DNA from: Glaciecola sp028401415
Lineage (GTDB): Bacteria; Pseudomonadota; Gammaproteobacteria; Enterobacterales; Alteromonadaceae
Direction of reading: 5' to 3'
Length of the DNA stretch: 64,000 nt
Assembly: GCF_028401415.2 (NCBI RefSeq)
Contig: NZ_CP171821.2
Span: 1-64,000, forward strand
The stretch's first letter is position 1; every line of letters starts with the position of its first letter. The translations under genes and the position numbers were made by a program. Shown piece after piece: positions 1 to 8,768 of the stretch. The notes under the pieces were generated by a model. The model was given only the letters and a program-made list of their open reading frames with translations, ran no database searches and was not told where the DNA came from.

Positions 1-522
1 ACCTTCATTCGTAGTGAAGAAGAGTTTGATTACTTGCAAGAGCCTGATATTTTCCATGAAATTTTTGGACACTGTCCTTTATTGACCAACCCCGCCTTTG
101 CGCATTTCACACATACCTATGGCAAATTGGGGCTGGCTGCGTCCAAGGAAGACAGAGCGTTTCTTGCTCGATTGTACTGGTTTACGGTTGAGTTTGGTCT
201 ATTACAAACCGATGACGGTCTTCGAATTTATGGGGGCGGAATTTTGTCTTCACCAGGCGAGACGCGATATGCATTGGAGAGCAGCACGCCCGAACGAATG
301 CCGTTTGAACCACTTGATGTTTTACGCACCCCTTATCGTATTGATATTATGCAGCCCGTTTATTTCGTGCTGGATAATTTTGATAAGCTTTTCGATTTAG
401 CTCAAATGGATATTATGGCGCTCGTAGAGCAAGCGAAATCGCTGGGGCTTTTTGAAGCGCGTTTTTCGCCTAAAACGAATTCGCCTAAACCAACTTCTTC
501 TCAAATTAAGCAAGCCTCCTAG
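1..522 (+). CDS. phhA: Phenylalanine 4-monooxygenase, 3' part (5' end outside window)
   Basis: The reading frame is open from base 1 and ends at TAG 520-522, so the start lies upstream of the window. The enzyme hydroxylates phenylalanine to tyrosine with a pterin cofactor in the cytoplasm, the first step of phenylalanine breakdown. All three iron ligands of the aromatic amino acid hydroxylase family can be read: the two histidines of HEIFGH (codons at 55-57 and 70-72) and the glutamate of TVEFGL (190-192). Downstream lie tyrR and maiA on the same strand, which fits a phenylalanine/tyrosine catabolic group. The C-terminal tail after about base 460 is Lys/Pro/Ser-rich and probably disordered. 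Confidence 0.95.
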   Translation, partial: TFIRSEEEFDYLQEPDIFHEIFGHCPLLTNPAFAHFTHTYGKLGLAASKEDRAFLARLYWFTVEFGLLQTDDGLRIYGGGILSSPGETRYALESSTPERMPFEPLDVLRTPYRIDIMQPVYFVLDNFDKLFDLAQMDIMALVEQAKSLGLFEARFSPKTNSPKPTSSQIKQAS

Positions 523-611
523 GTAAAGTCGAACACATTGAGACAATCGACGGACTCACGTGAACATTACAAATTGTTCACTCAAATCACGGTCGTTTTG
601 GTGATCTAGCG

Positions 612-643
612 ACCTGTCAAAGCGTATGCATTTTTTGACAGGT
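612..643. promoter_or_regulatory. 10-bp perfect inverted repeat between phhA and tyrR
   Basis: The arms ACCTGTCAAA (612-621) and TTTGACAGGT (634-643) are perfect complements with a 12-base spacer. No T run follows, so it is a poor intrinsic terminator. It resembles a widened TyrR box (family consensus TGTAAA-N6-TTTACA), but the half-site has an extra C and the spacer is too long, so operator function for tyrR autoregulation is only a guess. Confidence 0.45.
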
Positions 644-764
644 AAATATAATTTTACACTTCTTGAGCGCTACTAAACTCGTCGATGTGTCCATCGGTTT
701 TTGATTGGATTTTTGAGTAGCCGGTCACAGAATGTCGCAACGATTGACATCAGGAGCTAGCATC

Positions 765-2318
765 ATGCGTTTACAAATTGAATGTGAAGACCGCTTGGGA
801 ATTACCCAGGATGTGTTGGATATATTAAGTGATTATCACATTGACCTCAGAGGCATAGAAATTGATGCTACGGGCAAAATATTTTTAGATTTTCCAACGA
901 TTGAATTCACTGATTTCCAAGTGTTGATGCAGCGTCTGCGTCGTATTGTCGGGATTGCGGATGTGAAGACAACGCCGTTTATGCCCATTCAGCGGGAGCG
1001 CAATCAATTAAGAGCGCTGATTAAAACGCTTCCCGATCCTGTATTCTCTATCGATACACAGGGACGAATCATACTTTTCAATAACGCTGTGCGAAGTGGT
1101 CTAGAACTGCCTGACGAAGACATCATTAACCTTCATATAGACGATGTGGTGGAAGGTTTTAACTTCACCAAATGGTTAGAAGGCAAAGAAATATACGCCC
1201 AAACTCATCGCGTTAAGTTTATTGAACAAGACTATATCGCCGATTTATTGCCAGTCGACGTGCCAGATTCCGATAAGACCATACTTGCCGGTGCAGTGAT
1301 AATGCTCAAATCGGAGGTAAGGCTGGGTCAGCAAATGACAGTGTTTCACCGCAGCTCGACCAATAGTTTCGATGGTTTCGATACACAATCTAGCGCGATG
1401 AAAAAGGTCATACGTGAAGCGAAGCGAATGTCAGAGCTGGACGGTAATATTCTCATCACGGGAGAGACCGGTACTGGCAAAGAACAAATCGCGAAGGCCT
1501 GTCATGACAATAGCCGACGGAGTATGGGAGAGTTTGTCACCTTAAACTGCGCATCATTGCCAGATGATGTTGCCGAAACCGAATTGTTTGGCTATGCGAA
1601 GGGCGCGTTTGGGCAGCAAGAAGGAAAGATGGGCTTATTCGAGCAAGCATCCGGCGGCACACTGCTGTTTGATGAAGTAAGCGAAATGTCAGACCAACTC
1701 CAAGCCAAGCTGCTTCGAGTATTGGAATATGGCACATACCACCAAGTGGGTGATAGCCGAGTGAAGTCAATTGATTGTCGAATTATATGCACATCAGCGC
1801 GAGACTTAGCTGATTGTGTGGGAGAGGGTTTGTTCAGAGAGGACTTATATTATCGCTTGAATGTGCTTTCTTTAGTTATGCCCCCGCTTCGAGAGCGCAA
1901 AGCGGATATTGTTTCACTTGCTAACCGTATTTTGTTAAACCACAGCAAAAAACTAGGTATCCAAGTGCCGAAACTCAGCAAGTCTTGTGTGGAATATCTT
2001 CAGGGATATCCGTGGCCGGGTAACATAAGGCAGTTAAAGAATGCTTTGTACAGAGCTATTTCGCTGGCAGAGGGAAGAGAAATTACCAAAGAAGCGATTC
2101 AAGTTCCATCTTGCACTGCGACGGTGACCTACATTGACGAAAACTTTGATGGTACGCTTGAACAGGAGGTTAAAAAGTTTGAGCGTGACATGCTTAAGCG
2201 TCTTTATCCTTCTTACCCAAGTACACGACAGCTAGCGCGCAAGTTGGGTTTAAGTCACACCGCTATTGCCAATAAGCTCCGCGAATATGGGATTAACAAA
2301 AGCACGGTCAAGTATTAA
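765..2318 (+). CDS. tyrR: Transcriptional regulator TyrR (aromatic amino acid response)
   Basis: TyrR senses aromatic amino acids and regulates their transport and metabolism genes. Domain order: N-terminal ACT domain (residues 1 to about 75), PAS domain (about 80-190), sigma-54-type AAA+ domain with Walker A GETGTGKE from residue 233, and a C-terminal helix-turn-helix. The GAFTGA loop that contacts sigma-54 is replaced (GAFGQQ), as known for TyrR proteins, so it should act with sigma-70. I chose ATG 765 (517 aa): it has CAGGAG at 751-756 and gives MRLQIECEDR, matching the family start; an upstream in-frame ATG at 732 would add 11 residues. It sits between phhA and maiA, both plausible targets. 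Confidence 0.93.
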   Translation: MRLQIECEDRLGITQDVLDILSDYHIDLRGIEIDATGKIFLDFPTIEFTDFQVLMQRLRRIVGIADVKTTPFMPIQRERNQLRALIKTLPDPVFSIDTQGRIILFNNAVRSGLELPDEDIINLHIDDVVEGFNFTKWLEGKEIYAQTHRVKFIEQDYIADLLPVDVPDSDKTILAGAVIMLKSEVRLGQQMTVFHRSSTNSFDGFDTQSSAMKKVIREAKRMSELDGNILITGETGTGKEQIAKACHDNSRRSMGEFVTLNCASLPDDVAETELFGYAKGAFGQQEGKMGLFEQASGGTLLFDEVSEMSDQLQAKLLRVLEYGTYHQVGDSRVKSIDCRIICTSARDLADCVGEGLFREDLYYRLNVLSLVMPPLRERKADIVSLANRILLNHSKKLGIQVPKLSKSCVEYLQGYPWPGNIRQLKNALYRAISLAEGREITKEAIQVPSCTATVTYIDENFDGTLEQEVKKFERDMLKRLYPSYPSTRQLARKLGLSHTAIANKLREYGINKSTVKY

Positions 2319-2368
2319 GCTCTTGGCGAGCTTTTGCTTAGCGTTAGAGCAGCAAATCGGGAAACAGC

Positions 2369-3025
2369 ATGAGTTTAAAATTATACGGATACTGGCGTTC
2401 ATCTGCGAGTTACAGAGTGCGAATTGCTTTAAATTTGAAAGCGCTTGACTACAGCTACGAAGGTGTTCATTTGGTGGATAATGGCGGCGAGCAAACATCA
2501 GCCGAATATATTCAGCTGAATCCCAGCATGCTTGTTCCGACGTTTGTGGATGCTGATGCTGATATTACCCTAAGTCAGTCACTTGCGATTATTGAATACC
2601 TTGATGAAAAGTACCCACAACCTTGCGAACTACTGCCCAAACATGCACAAGATAGAGCACGTATTCGCTCGATTGCACAGGATATCGCTTGTGATACTCA
2701 GCCCCTTGCGAATCTGCGTGTTCTAAACCAATTGCGTAATGACTTTAGCGCAAGCGACCTTCAAGTGAAAAACTGGGCAAAGTACTGGATTGAAAAAAGC
2801 TTTGTTGCCCTATCAAAAAAACTCGAAACCCGCACCGGAAAATTTGCCTACGGTTATCAAGTGACCCTCGCTGATATATGTATTGTGCCGCAAGTTTACA
2901 ATGCCATTCGCTTTGGTGTTAATTTGAGTGAATATCCAATTATCGAAAAGGTATATCAAAATTGTTCAGCGATAGACGCCTTTGAGAAAGCAGCACCAGA
3001 GAATCAGCCTGACGCTCAGGTTTGA
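2369..3025 (+). CDS. maiA: Maleylacetoacetate isomerase (zeta-class glutathione transferase)
   Basis: Predicted to isomerise maleylacetoacetate to fumarylacetoacetate with glutathione, the penultimate step of tyrosine/homogentisate breakdown. The 218-aa length and the N-terminal SSASYRVRIALNLK motif (zeta-class active-site serines, residues about 11-24) are diagnostic; NPSMLVPT follows in the glutathione site and an all-helical C-terminal domain covers about residues 90-210. It starts 50 bases after tyrR on the same strand, supporting a phenylalanine/tyrosine degradation role. Homogentisate dioxygenase and fumarylacetoacetase are not in the window. Confidence 0.92.
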   Translation: MSLKLYGYWRSSASYRVRIALNLKALDYSYEGVHLVDNGGEQTSAEYIQLNPSMLVPTFVDADADITLSQSLAIIEYLDEKYPQPCELLPKHAQDRARIRSIAQDIACDTQPLANLRVLNQLRNDFSASDLQVKNWAKYWIEKSFVALSKKLETRTGKFAYGYQVTLADICIVPQVYNAIRFGVNLSEYPIIEKVYQNCSAIDAFEKAAPENQPDAQV

Positions 3026-3036
3026 TAGCGTATTTA

Positions 3037-3495
3037 CTACAGTGGGAGTTCTGTTGTGTTTTTCACTTGTTTGAGGGCAAAGGTAGAACTTAAATGATCG
3101 ACCAGTGGGAGACTGGTTAATCTAGTTTTCAGCAAGTGTTCGTAATCCTCAATGCTCTTCACGATCACTTTGAGCAAGTAATCTTTGTCACCGCTTGTGG
3201 TGTGACATTCGATGATTTCATCAATGTCTTGAACAGCGTTTTCAAATTTGTTTAAGGAATCACCGTCGTGGTTCTTAAGGGTAACGTAAATAAACACCGA
3301 AACACCTAAATTCAGCTTTTTTGAATCTAGTAGCGTGACTTTTTGCCGGATGATGCCATCTGCCTCCATCCGTTTCACTCGCCTCCAGCAAGGCGTATGA
3401 GATAAACCAACGTATTGAGAGAGCTCTGCCATTGATACAGTGGCGTCGCGCTGCATTACGCGTAATATTTCGCGATCAAATTTGTCTAATTTCAT
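3037..3495 (-). CDS. Lrp/AsnC family transcriptional regulator
   Basis: A 152-aa feast/famine regulator: N-terminal winged helix-turn-helix (LDKFDREILRVMQRD, then a recognition helix around SHTPCWRRVKRME) and a C-terminal RAM/ACT-like ligand-sensing domain (about residues 70-140). It is transcribed away from the leucine dehydrogenase gene starting at 3767, a typical arrangement for a local regulator of branched-chain amino acid catabolism. The shared intergenic region holds a 16-bp palindrome that could be its operator. The effector cannot be told from sequence; it could be a global Lrp paralogue, but the divergent placement favours a local role. Confidence 0.9.
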   Translation of the reverse strand: MKLDKFDREILRVMQRDATVSMAELSQYVGLSHTPCWRRVKRMEADGIIRQKVTLLDSKKLNLGVSVFIYVTLKNHDGDSLNKFENAVQDIDEIIECHTTSGDKDYLLKVIVKSIEDYEHLLKTRLTSLPLVDHLSSTFALKQVKNTTELPL

Positions 3496-3583
3496 ATTTT
3501 ACAGCTTTACGTTACGTTCTGTGAGTTGGACCTGAACATTTATTGCTCAAACTCAAGCTTACTTTAAGCGCTTTTTAGTATTA

Positions 3584-3599
3584 TAGGATGGATATCCTA
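3584..3599. promoter_or_regulatory. Palindrome, candidate Lrp-type operator
   Basis: TAGGAT-N4-ATCCTA is a perfect 6-bp inverted repeat in the divergent region between the Lrp-type regulator (start 3495) and leucine dehydrogenase (start 3767). It resembles the CAG/CTG-edged palindromes bound by Lrp/AsnC proteins, but the assignment is inference. Confidence 0.4.
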
Positions 3600-3766
3600 A
3601 GAATGTGAAATAAATAAAAGAAATTTTGATGTATTGCTGCCTCGTTTACCGTTTTTGAGCAATGCTTGTTTTGGCAAAAGTCGTTAACGTAAGGATGATA
3701 GCGTGTTGCCTTATGATTAATAATATCGCTAATGAGGCAATTTAAATTTTCAAGGAAGTTGCGACA

Positions 3767-4843
3767 ATGCCCTTATTTGAGCATGCAGAATTTGATAATC
3801 ATGAACATGTTTTGTTTTGTCATGATGAATCAACGGGTCTAAAAGCAATCATTGCGGTTCACAACACGCGTTTAGGACCCAGCCTCGGTGGATGCAGGAT
3901 GTGGCCATATGAAAATTCCTTTGAGGCATTGACCGATGTACTGCGTTTATCAAAAGGCATGACTTACAAAGCGGCGATGGCAGGCCTTCCCCAAGGGGGT
4001 GGTAAAGCGGTAATCATAGGCAATCCGCGTGCTGACAAAACACCGGAACTGATGCGAGCAATGGGACGCAGCGTTAATGCTCTCAATGGTCAGTACCTTA
4101 TTGCAGAAGATTCCGGAATGACGGTTCAAGACATTCGATTTGCAGCTGAAACCACCGACTACGTGGCCGGTATATCTGCACAATTCTCATATGACTCAGA
4201 TCTTAATCAAGCAAAGCAAACAAGGCCTAACGAAGCTGATGGAAATCCCGCTCCATCTACTGCATATGGTGTTTTCACCGGCATCAAAGCCGCTGTTTTA
4301 CATGTAAAGGGAGAGGATCTCACAGGCAAAACTGTGGCAATACAAGGCCTGGGGCAGGTGGGTCTTCGATTAGCTCGTTTGCTTCACGCGGCGGGGGCAC
4401 ACCTTGTGGTAGCTGATATTTTCGACACCAATCTTGCGATTGCACAAGATGAGTTGAATGCTAATGTGGTTAGTCCACGCGAAATACACGCGGTTAAAGC
4501 GGACGTTTTCGCGCCATGCGCACTTGGTGGAACACTTAATTCAAATACACTTGCGGACATAAGCGCAGGCATTATTGCAGGTGCTGCAAATAATCAACTG
4601 GCCAGCGCTGCGATTGCTGATGAGTTGACTCGGCTTAATAAAACCTATGTACCTGATTATGTGCTAAACGCCGGTGGTATTATTGACATTCATCACCAGC
4701 GAATTAATTCTAGTGCGAAACAGTTGAGAGAGCATTTACAAAGTATTGGTGAGACCGTGACGGAGATTTTGAGTGAGGCGCAGAAAACTGGACATTCATC
4801 TGAATATGTTGCAAACAGCTTGGCTGAAGAGAAGTTTAAGTAA
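3767..4843 (+). CDS. ldh: Leucine dehydrogenase (Glu/Leu/Phe/Val dehydrogenase family)
   Basis: NAD-dependent oxidative deamination of leucine, and probably valine and isoleucine, to 2-oxo acids. The N-terminal domain carries GPSLGGCRMWPY and the two catalytic-site lysines K68 (MTYKAAMAG) and K80 (PQGGGKAV), at the positions known for Bacillus leucine dehydrogenase. The Rossmann domain has GLGQVGLRLARLL around residue 190. At 358 aa it has the normal length. ATG 3767 is preceded by AAGGAAG. The divergent Lrp-type gene is its likely regulator. Phenylalanine or valine dehydrogenase specificity cannot be excluded by eye. Confidence 0.88.
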   Translation: MPLFEHAEFDNHEHVLFCHDESTGLKAIIAVHNTRLGPSLGGCRMWPYENSFEALTDVLRLSKGMTYKAAMAGLPQGGGKAVIIGNPRADKTPELMRAMGRSVNALNGQYLIAEDSGMTVQDIRFAAETTDYVAGISAQFSYDSDLNQAKQTRPNEADGNPAPSTAYGVFTGIKAAVLHVKGEDLTGKTVAIQGLGQVGLRLARLLHAAGAHLVVADIFDTNLAIAQDELNANVVSPREIHAVKADVFAPCALGGTLNSNTLADISAGIIAGAANNQLASAAIADELTRLNKTYVPDYVLNAGGIIDIHHQRINSSAKQLREHLQSIGETVTEILSEAQKTGHSSEYVANSLAEEKFK

Positions 4844-4967
4844 GATGGTTAATTCATGCTTAGCTACCCTTGCAAGGGAATACGATAGACGTCATAATGC
4901 GTCGCTCAGTGAAGTCGTATTATGCGTTTGGATGTTTTTGCGACTGACATATATTCAAAGTTTCTAT

Positions 4968-5078
4968 GGTGGACTCCGGTTCTCCCGCAATAATAACTTA
5001 GGAACCCGGTCAGGCCCGGAAGGGAGCAGCCGCACTAGGGGACTTATGTGCCGGGAAGTGGCTGGAGTTCGCCACCCT
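4968..5078 (+). ncRNA. ffs: Signal recognition particle 4.5S RNA
   Basis: The conserved SRP RNA core GGTCAGGCCCGGAAGGGAGC begins at 5008, and the distal half ends TGTGCCGGGAAG as in E. coli 4.5S RNA. The ends GGTGGACTCC (4968-4977) and GGAGTTCGCCACC (5064-5076) pair to close the long hairpin. A TATATT at 4950-4955 with TTGGAT at 4928-4933 (16-base spacing) is a plausible promoter. The RNA joins Ffh to target membrane proteins co-translationally. Confidence 0.95.
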
Positions 5079-5256
5079 TATTTTAGCCAAGCGAACAATA
5101 GTGCCTTGGTCACGTTTTATTCAATCAAATTTTAAGCAGTGTGACAGTTGATCTGCGCTGTAAAACGCCGCGTAGTTCATAATGGGATAGTAATTTAACA
5201 ATTTTTTTAACCAAAAATCATAATAATAATATAAAAAACACCGGGAGACATTTCAC

Positions 5257-8184
5257 ATGTTTACAAACTCAAAACTAAGCACGTGCGTGCGATTAGGTCT
5301 TATTCTTGGGGCTGCGTCGTCACTCGCACTAAGTGTACATACATACGCTCAAGACGCCGACGAAGGCGCCGAAGACGTTGAAAAAATCCAAGTGACAGGC
5401 TCACGTATTGCGCGTTCAGAGCTTTCCTCACCAGCACCTGTTCTCACAATTACGCAGGAAGAAATTCAGCGATTTGGTACGCCAGATCTTGGAAGTATTC
5501 TTGCTGAGCTACCTGCTATTGCTGCAGGTTCAAGCTTGATTGGTAACAACAATAGTAACGCAAACGCGGGTATCAGCTCGCCAGACCTTCGCTCATTGGG
5601 CGCCAATCGTACGCTAACGCTTGTCAATGGCAAACGACATGTAGCGGGCACACCCACTTCAAACGCCGTTGATACGGGTACAATACCTGCAGCAATGATT
5701 GAAAGAATCGAAGTCATCACTGGCGGTGCATCAGCTATTTATGGTTCTGACGCCGTTTCTGGTGTCATCAACGTTATTTTACGCGATGATTATGAAGGCT
5801 TGGAGTTTCAAGCCGCTGGGTCACGCGACACTGAAAGCGTTGGTGCTAAAAACTATCGTTACAGTGTGCTAAGCGGCGCAACCACCGCAGACGGTCGCGG
5901 TAACGTAACCTTTTTCGCAGAGCTGAACAGAATTTCTGAAGTACTTGAGCCAGAGCTTCAACAAGCGCAGGCGTGGGGAACAATTATCAACCCAGAAGAT
6001 ACTGGGGAAGACGACGGTATTCCTGATCGCTTAAGAGTGCCTTTTGTCGGTTCAGAGATGATCAACTCTTTTGGCGTTCTCAATCCATTTGGTGGTGGCC
6101 CTAGAATAACATTCTTGCCCGACGGAACGCCAATTGATCAACAAACTCGAATTGAAACGAATAGTTTTGCATTCGGTAATTTTGATCAGCGCTATGAATC
6201 AGTGTTTTATACAGATGAACCTCGTAACTTCTCACCTGACCAAAAAACCATGACACTAGCGAGTACATTCCGCTATGACATCACAGATAACATCCGTGCG
6301 TACGGCGACATCAAATATGTTGATAAAGAAATTGTACAACAGTTCCAGCCGGGCTTTAACTTTGGTGGATTGTCAGTAAATGTTGCAGATAACCCATTTA
6401 TGGATAACGGTTTGCGTCAGCGCTTGGTGGATGGTGGTCAAACAGGCGATGTTCAATTTGCTAGATTCTTTGGTGATATCGGCAACCGCTCTGCATCTAA
6501 CTTCCGAGAACTGTTTCGTGTTGTTGGTGGTTTCGAAGGCTTCTTTACTTTAGGAGAGACAGACTTTGACTACGATGCTTATTACACCCGCGGCGAAACT
6601 ACTAATGTTCGTCGTACACTGAATGACATTATTCCAAACAACTTAATTGCTGCATTAGACGCGGTTGTGGATCCAGAGACAGGGCGAGTGGCTTGTCGAA
6701 GCCAAGTGCCGAGTGCGCAGGGTGAAGGCTACACAGACCCAGCAGATGTGAATGGTAACCTTTGTCAGCCATTCAACCCATTTGGCTTTGGTCAATCATC
6801 GCCGGGTTCGCGAGACTTTATATCGGGTGATGTAACGCGAGAAGATGCAATCAGCCAGGAAGTGTTTGGTGCTACAGTTGCCTTTGATACGGGTGAATTC
6901 TTAGAGCTGCCGGGCGGCGCAATTGGCGTGGCACTGGGTTACGAGTGGCGCGAAGAAGAATCTAGCACCATTACTGACGAATTCACTAAAGCAGGCTTTT
7001 TCACAAACGCAGCGACTCCAGATTCATTTGGTAAGTTCACTGTTGAAGAGTACTTCATCGAGGTAAATCTTCCGTTAGTTTCTGATGTGTTCCTAGCTGA
7101 AGAAATTAGTGTGGATGGTGCATTTCGTTCTGCTGAATATTCGCATGCTGGTAGTGCAGATGCATGGCAAGTCGGCTTTATGTGGGCTCCGGTTGAAGAC
7201 GTAAGAATTCGTGGTCAAGTAGGTGAGGCGGTACGTGCACCTAACGTAAACGAAGCTTTTAGTCCGCTTTCACCCGGTTTCTCGAATATCAATGACCCGT
7301 GTGACGTTGATAACATAGGTGATGATGCAGACCGTGCTTCTAACTGTGCCGCTTTGGGCATCCCTGCTGATTTCCAAGCGAATGATAATGTGAGTATTCA
7401 GACATTATCTGGCGGTAACCCTGATTTGTTCTCAGAAACTGCGGATACTAAAACAATCGGAGTAGTTTGGACACCAAGCTTCGTAGAGAACTTGTCGATT
7501 ACTCTTGATTACTACAATATAGAAATTTCTGATGCGATTGATTTGGTCGATGCTCAAGACGTAATTGATAACTGCGTTGATGCAACGGGCGGTCCTGATG
7601 CTGCTTTCTGTGCTCAGGTAGATCGTGACCCAACGACTAACGATATAACGGTTGTTCGTTCGGGGTTCATTAATGCGGCAGCATTTGAAACGGAAGGGTA
7701 TGAATTTCAAGCTCTTTACAATACCGATTTAGCGTATTTTGATTTACCTGGTGAGCTTCGATTGAACTTCACTGCTAACCAAGTAATTGAGCTGAACGAA
7801 TTTTCATTCCAGACACGTCCAGACGAAATCAATGTTGAAGACGGAGAAGTTGGCGACCCAGAATGGCAATTCCGAACTAACATTGATTATCGCTTAAATG
7901 ATTTCAACTTTAACTGGACAAGCCGTTTCATTGATCGTTCGTTTACTCTTGATATCACGCCAGAACAAGGTGACACGCCAGAAGATACTTCGCCTGCATT
8001 CATAGGCAGTATTTGGACGCATGATGTGGGTGTGACGTGGTTCATGAATGACAATGTTCAAATTGACGCGGGCATGCGTAACATATTCAACAAAGTTACT
8101 CCTGGATATGTGATCCCAACTGGCGAATTGTATGACTTGGTAGGTCGTAGAATAAACGCAACAGTTACGGTTCGATTTGAGTAG
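5257..8184 (+). CDS. TonB-dependent outer membrane receptor
   Basis: A 975-aa receptor: signal peptide (residues 1 to about 31, ending TYAQ), a TonB-box-like VEKIQVTGSR, a plug domain (about 55-175, with GANRTLTLVNGKRH and GGASAIYGSDAVSGVINVI), then a long beta-barrel ending in the aromatic C-terminus VTVRFE. It carries an unknown nutrient over the outer membrane using energy from a TonB complex. The motifs VNGKR and GGASAIYGSDA are shared with the receptor at 8769, so the two are paralogues. ATG 5257 has GGGAGA upstream. The energising TonB operon begins 9.5 kb downstream. Substrate cannot be assigned. Confidence 0.9.
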   Translation: MFTNSKLSTCVRLGLILGAASSLALSVHTYAQDADEGAEDVEKIQVTGSRIARSELSSPAPVLTITQEEIQRFGTPDLGSILAELPAIAAGSSLIGNNNSNANAGISSPDLRSLGANRTLTLVNGKRHVAGTPTSNAVDTGTIPAAMIERIEVITGGASAIYGSDAVSGVINVILRDDYEGLEFQAAGSRDTESVGAKNYRYSVLSGATTADGRGNVTFFAELNRISEVLEPELQQAQAWGTIINPEDTGEDDGIPDRLRVPFVGSEMINSFGVLNPFGGGPRITFLPDGTPIDQQTRIETNSFAFGNFDQRYESVFYTDEPRNFSPDQKTMTLASTFRYDITDNIRAYGDIKYVDKEIVQQFQPGFNFGGLSVNVADNPFMDNGLRQRLVDGGQTGDVQFARFFGDIGNRSASNFRELFRVVGGFEGFFTLGETDFDYDAYYTRGETTNVRRTLNDIIPNNLIAALDAVVDPETGRVACRSQVPSAQGEGYTDPADVNGNLCQPFNPFGFGQSSPGSRDFISGDVTREDAISQEVFGATVAFDTGEFLELPGGAIGVALGYEWREEESSTITDEFTKAGFFTNAATPDSFGKFTVEEYFIEVNLPLVSDVFLAEEISVDGAFRSAEYSHAGSADAWQVGFMWAPVEDVRIRGQVGEAVRAPNVNEAFSPLSPGFSNINDPCDVDNIGDDADRASNCAALGIPADFQANDNVSIQTLSGGNPDLFSETADTKTIGVVWTPSFVENLSITLDYYNIEISDAIDLVDAQDVIDNCVDATGGPDAAFCAQVDRDPTTNDITVVRSGFINAAAFETEGYEFQALYNTDLAYFDLPGELRLNFTANQVIELNEFSFQTRPDEINVEDGEVGDPEWQFRTNIDYRLNDFNFNWTSRFIDRSFTLDITPEQGDTPEDTSPAFIGSIWTHDVGVTWFMNDNVQIDAGMRNIFNKVTPGYVIPTGELYDLVGRRINATVTVRFE

Positions 8185-8213
8185 CTTATAGCGAGTTATA
8201 AGGTATCCGAAAA

Positions 8214-8237
8214 AGGGCGCTAGAAAGCGCCCTTTTT
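8214..8237. terminator. Bidirectional intrinsic terminator
   Basis: The stem GGGCGC / GCGCCC (8215-8220 / 8227-8232) is flanked by A4 on the left and T5 on the right. It lies between the convergent ends of the receptor (8184) and the ComFB-like gene (8244), so it can stop both. Confidence 0.85.
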
Positions 8238-8243
8238 ATTGTT

Positions 8244-8552
8244 CTACTGTTTAGCTTTTCCCTTCGGCTTTTGCTTTGGATTTGCATCTAAATATTCCAG
8301 CGCGGATTTAACCGCTTGGCCCACATTCATCTCCATTTGTTGACGCTCGGATATTGGCAAGTAAAAGGCCATATCGACTTCATGACGGATGTAACGAGGG
8401 GGCAATTGATTAAGAACTAAACACGTCAAGTCGGCAATATAGTCATTTGTTTTGGATTTGCTTAAATTTAATGCATCGAGCTTTTCTAACACCAAGTGCT
8501 CATAGTAATTATGAATATCATCGTCTAATTTCACTTTATATTTCCTTAACAT
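8244..8552 (-). CDS. ComFB-domain protein
   Basis: A 102-aa protein with the ComFB family signature: IHNYYEHLVLEKLDAL near the N-terminus and DLTCLVLNQLPPRYIRHEVD in the middle. ComFB in Bacillus is a late competence protein of unclear role, and relatives in cyanobacteria bind cyclic di-nucleotides. The Gly/Lys/Pro-rich tail is probably disordered. It lies between two TonB receptors on the opposite strand with no visible operon partner. Family call is reasonable; function here is unknown. Confidence 0.7.
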   Translation of the reverse strand: MLRKYKVKLDDDIHNYYEHLVLEKLDALNLSKSKTNDYIADLTCLVLNQLPPRYIRHEVDMAFYLPISERQQMEMNVGQAVKSALEYLDANPKQKPKGKAKQ

Positions 8553-8768
8553 AGCTTGTGCAGCTGCAACATTTTTATTCAGCCTTCATACAAACTGTAA
8601 CCATCTATTTTATGTGTATCGGCTGGCCGTTACGAAAAAAGAGTCATTTTGGATGCGTCAGAAAGTTGACCAATCATTGCTACACCGTATATAGTAGCGA
8701 CATTGGGCAAAAGCCCATGCAAAAATCAAAAATAAAATTGATAAAAAATAATGTCTAGGGAGACATGA

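Noticed and set aside
612..643. Inverted repeat as a phhA terminator
   Set aside because: No T run follows the stem, so the terminator reading is weaker than an operator.
635..652. TTGACA and TATAAT near each other upstream of tyrR
   Set aside because: Only six bases separate the two boxes, too few for a sigma-70 promoter.
4773..5135. Open frame of 120 codons after leucine dehydrogenase
   Set aside because: It overlaps the 4.5S RNA gene and the end of leucine dehydrogenase in another frame, and has no ribosome site or recognisable content.
7432..7710. Minus-strand frames inside the TonB receptors, prfC, lysS and the M16 gene
   Set aside because: They are antisense shadows of well-supported genes and have no ribosome sites or domains.
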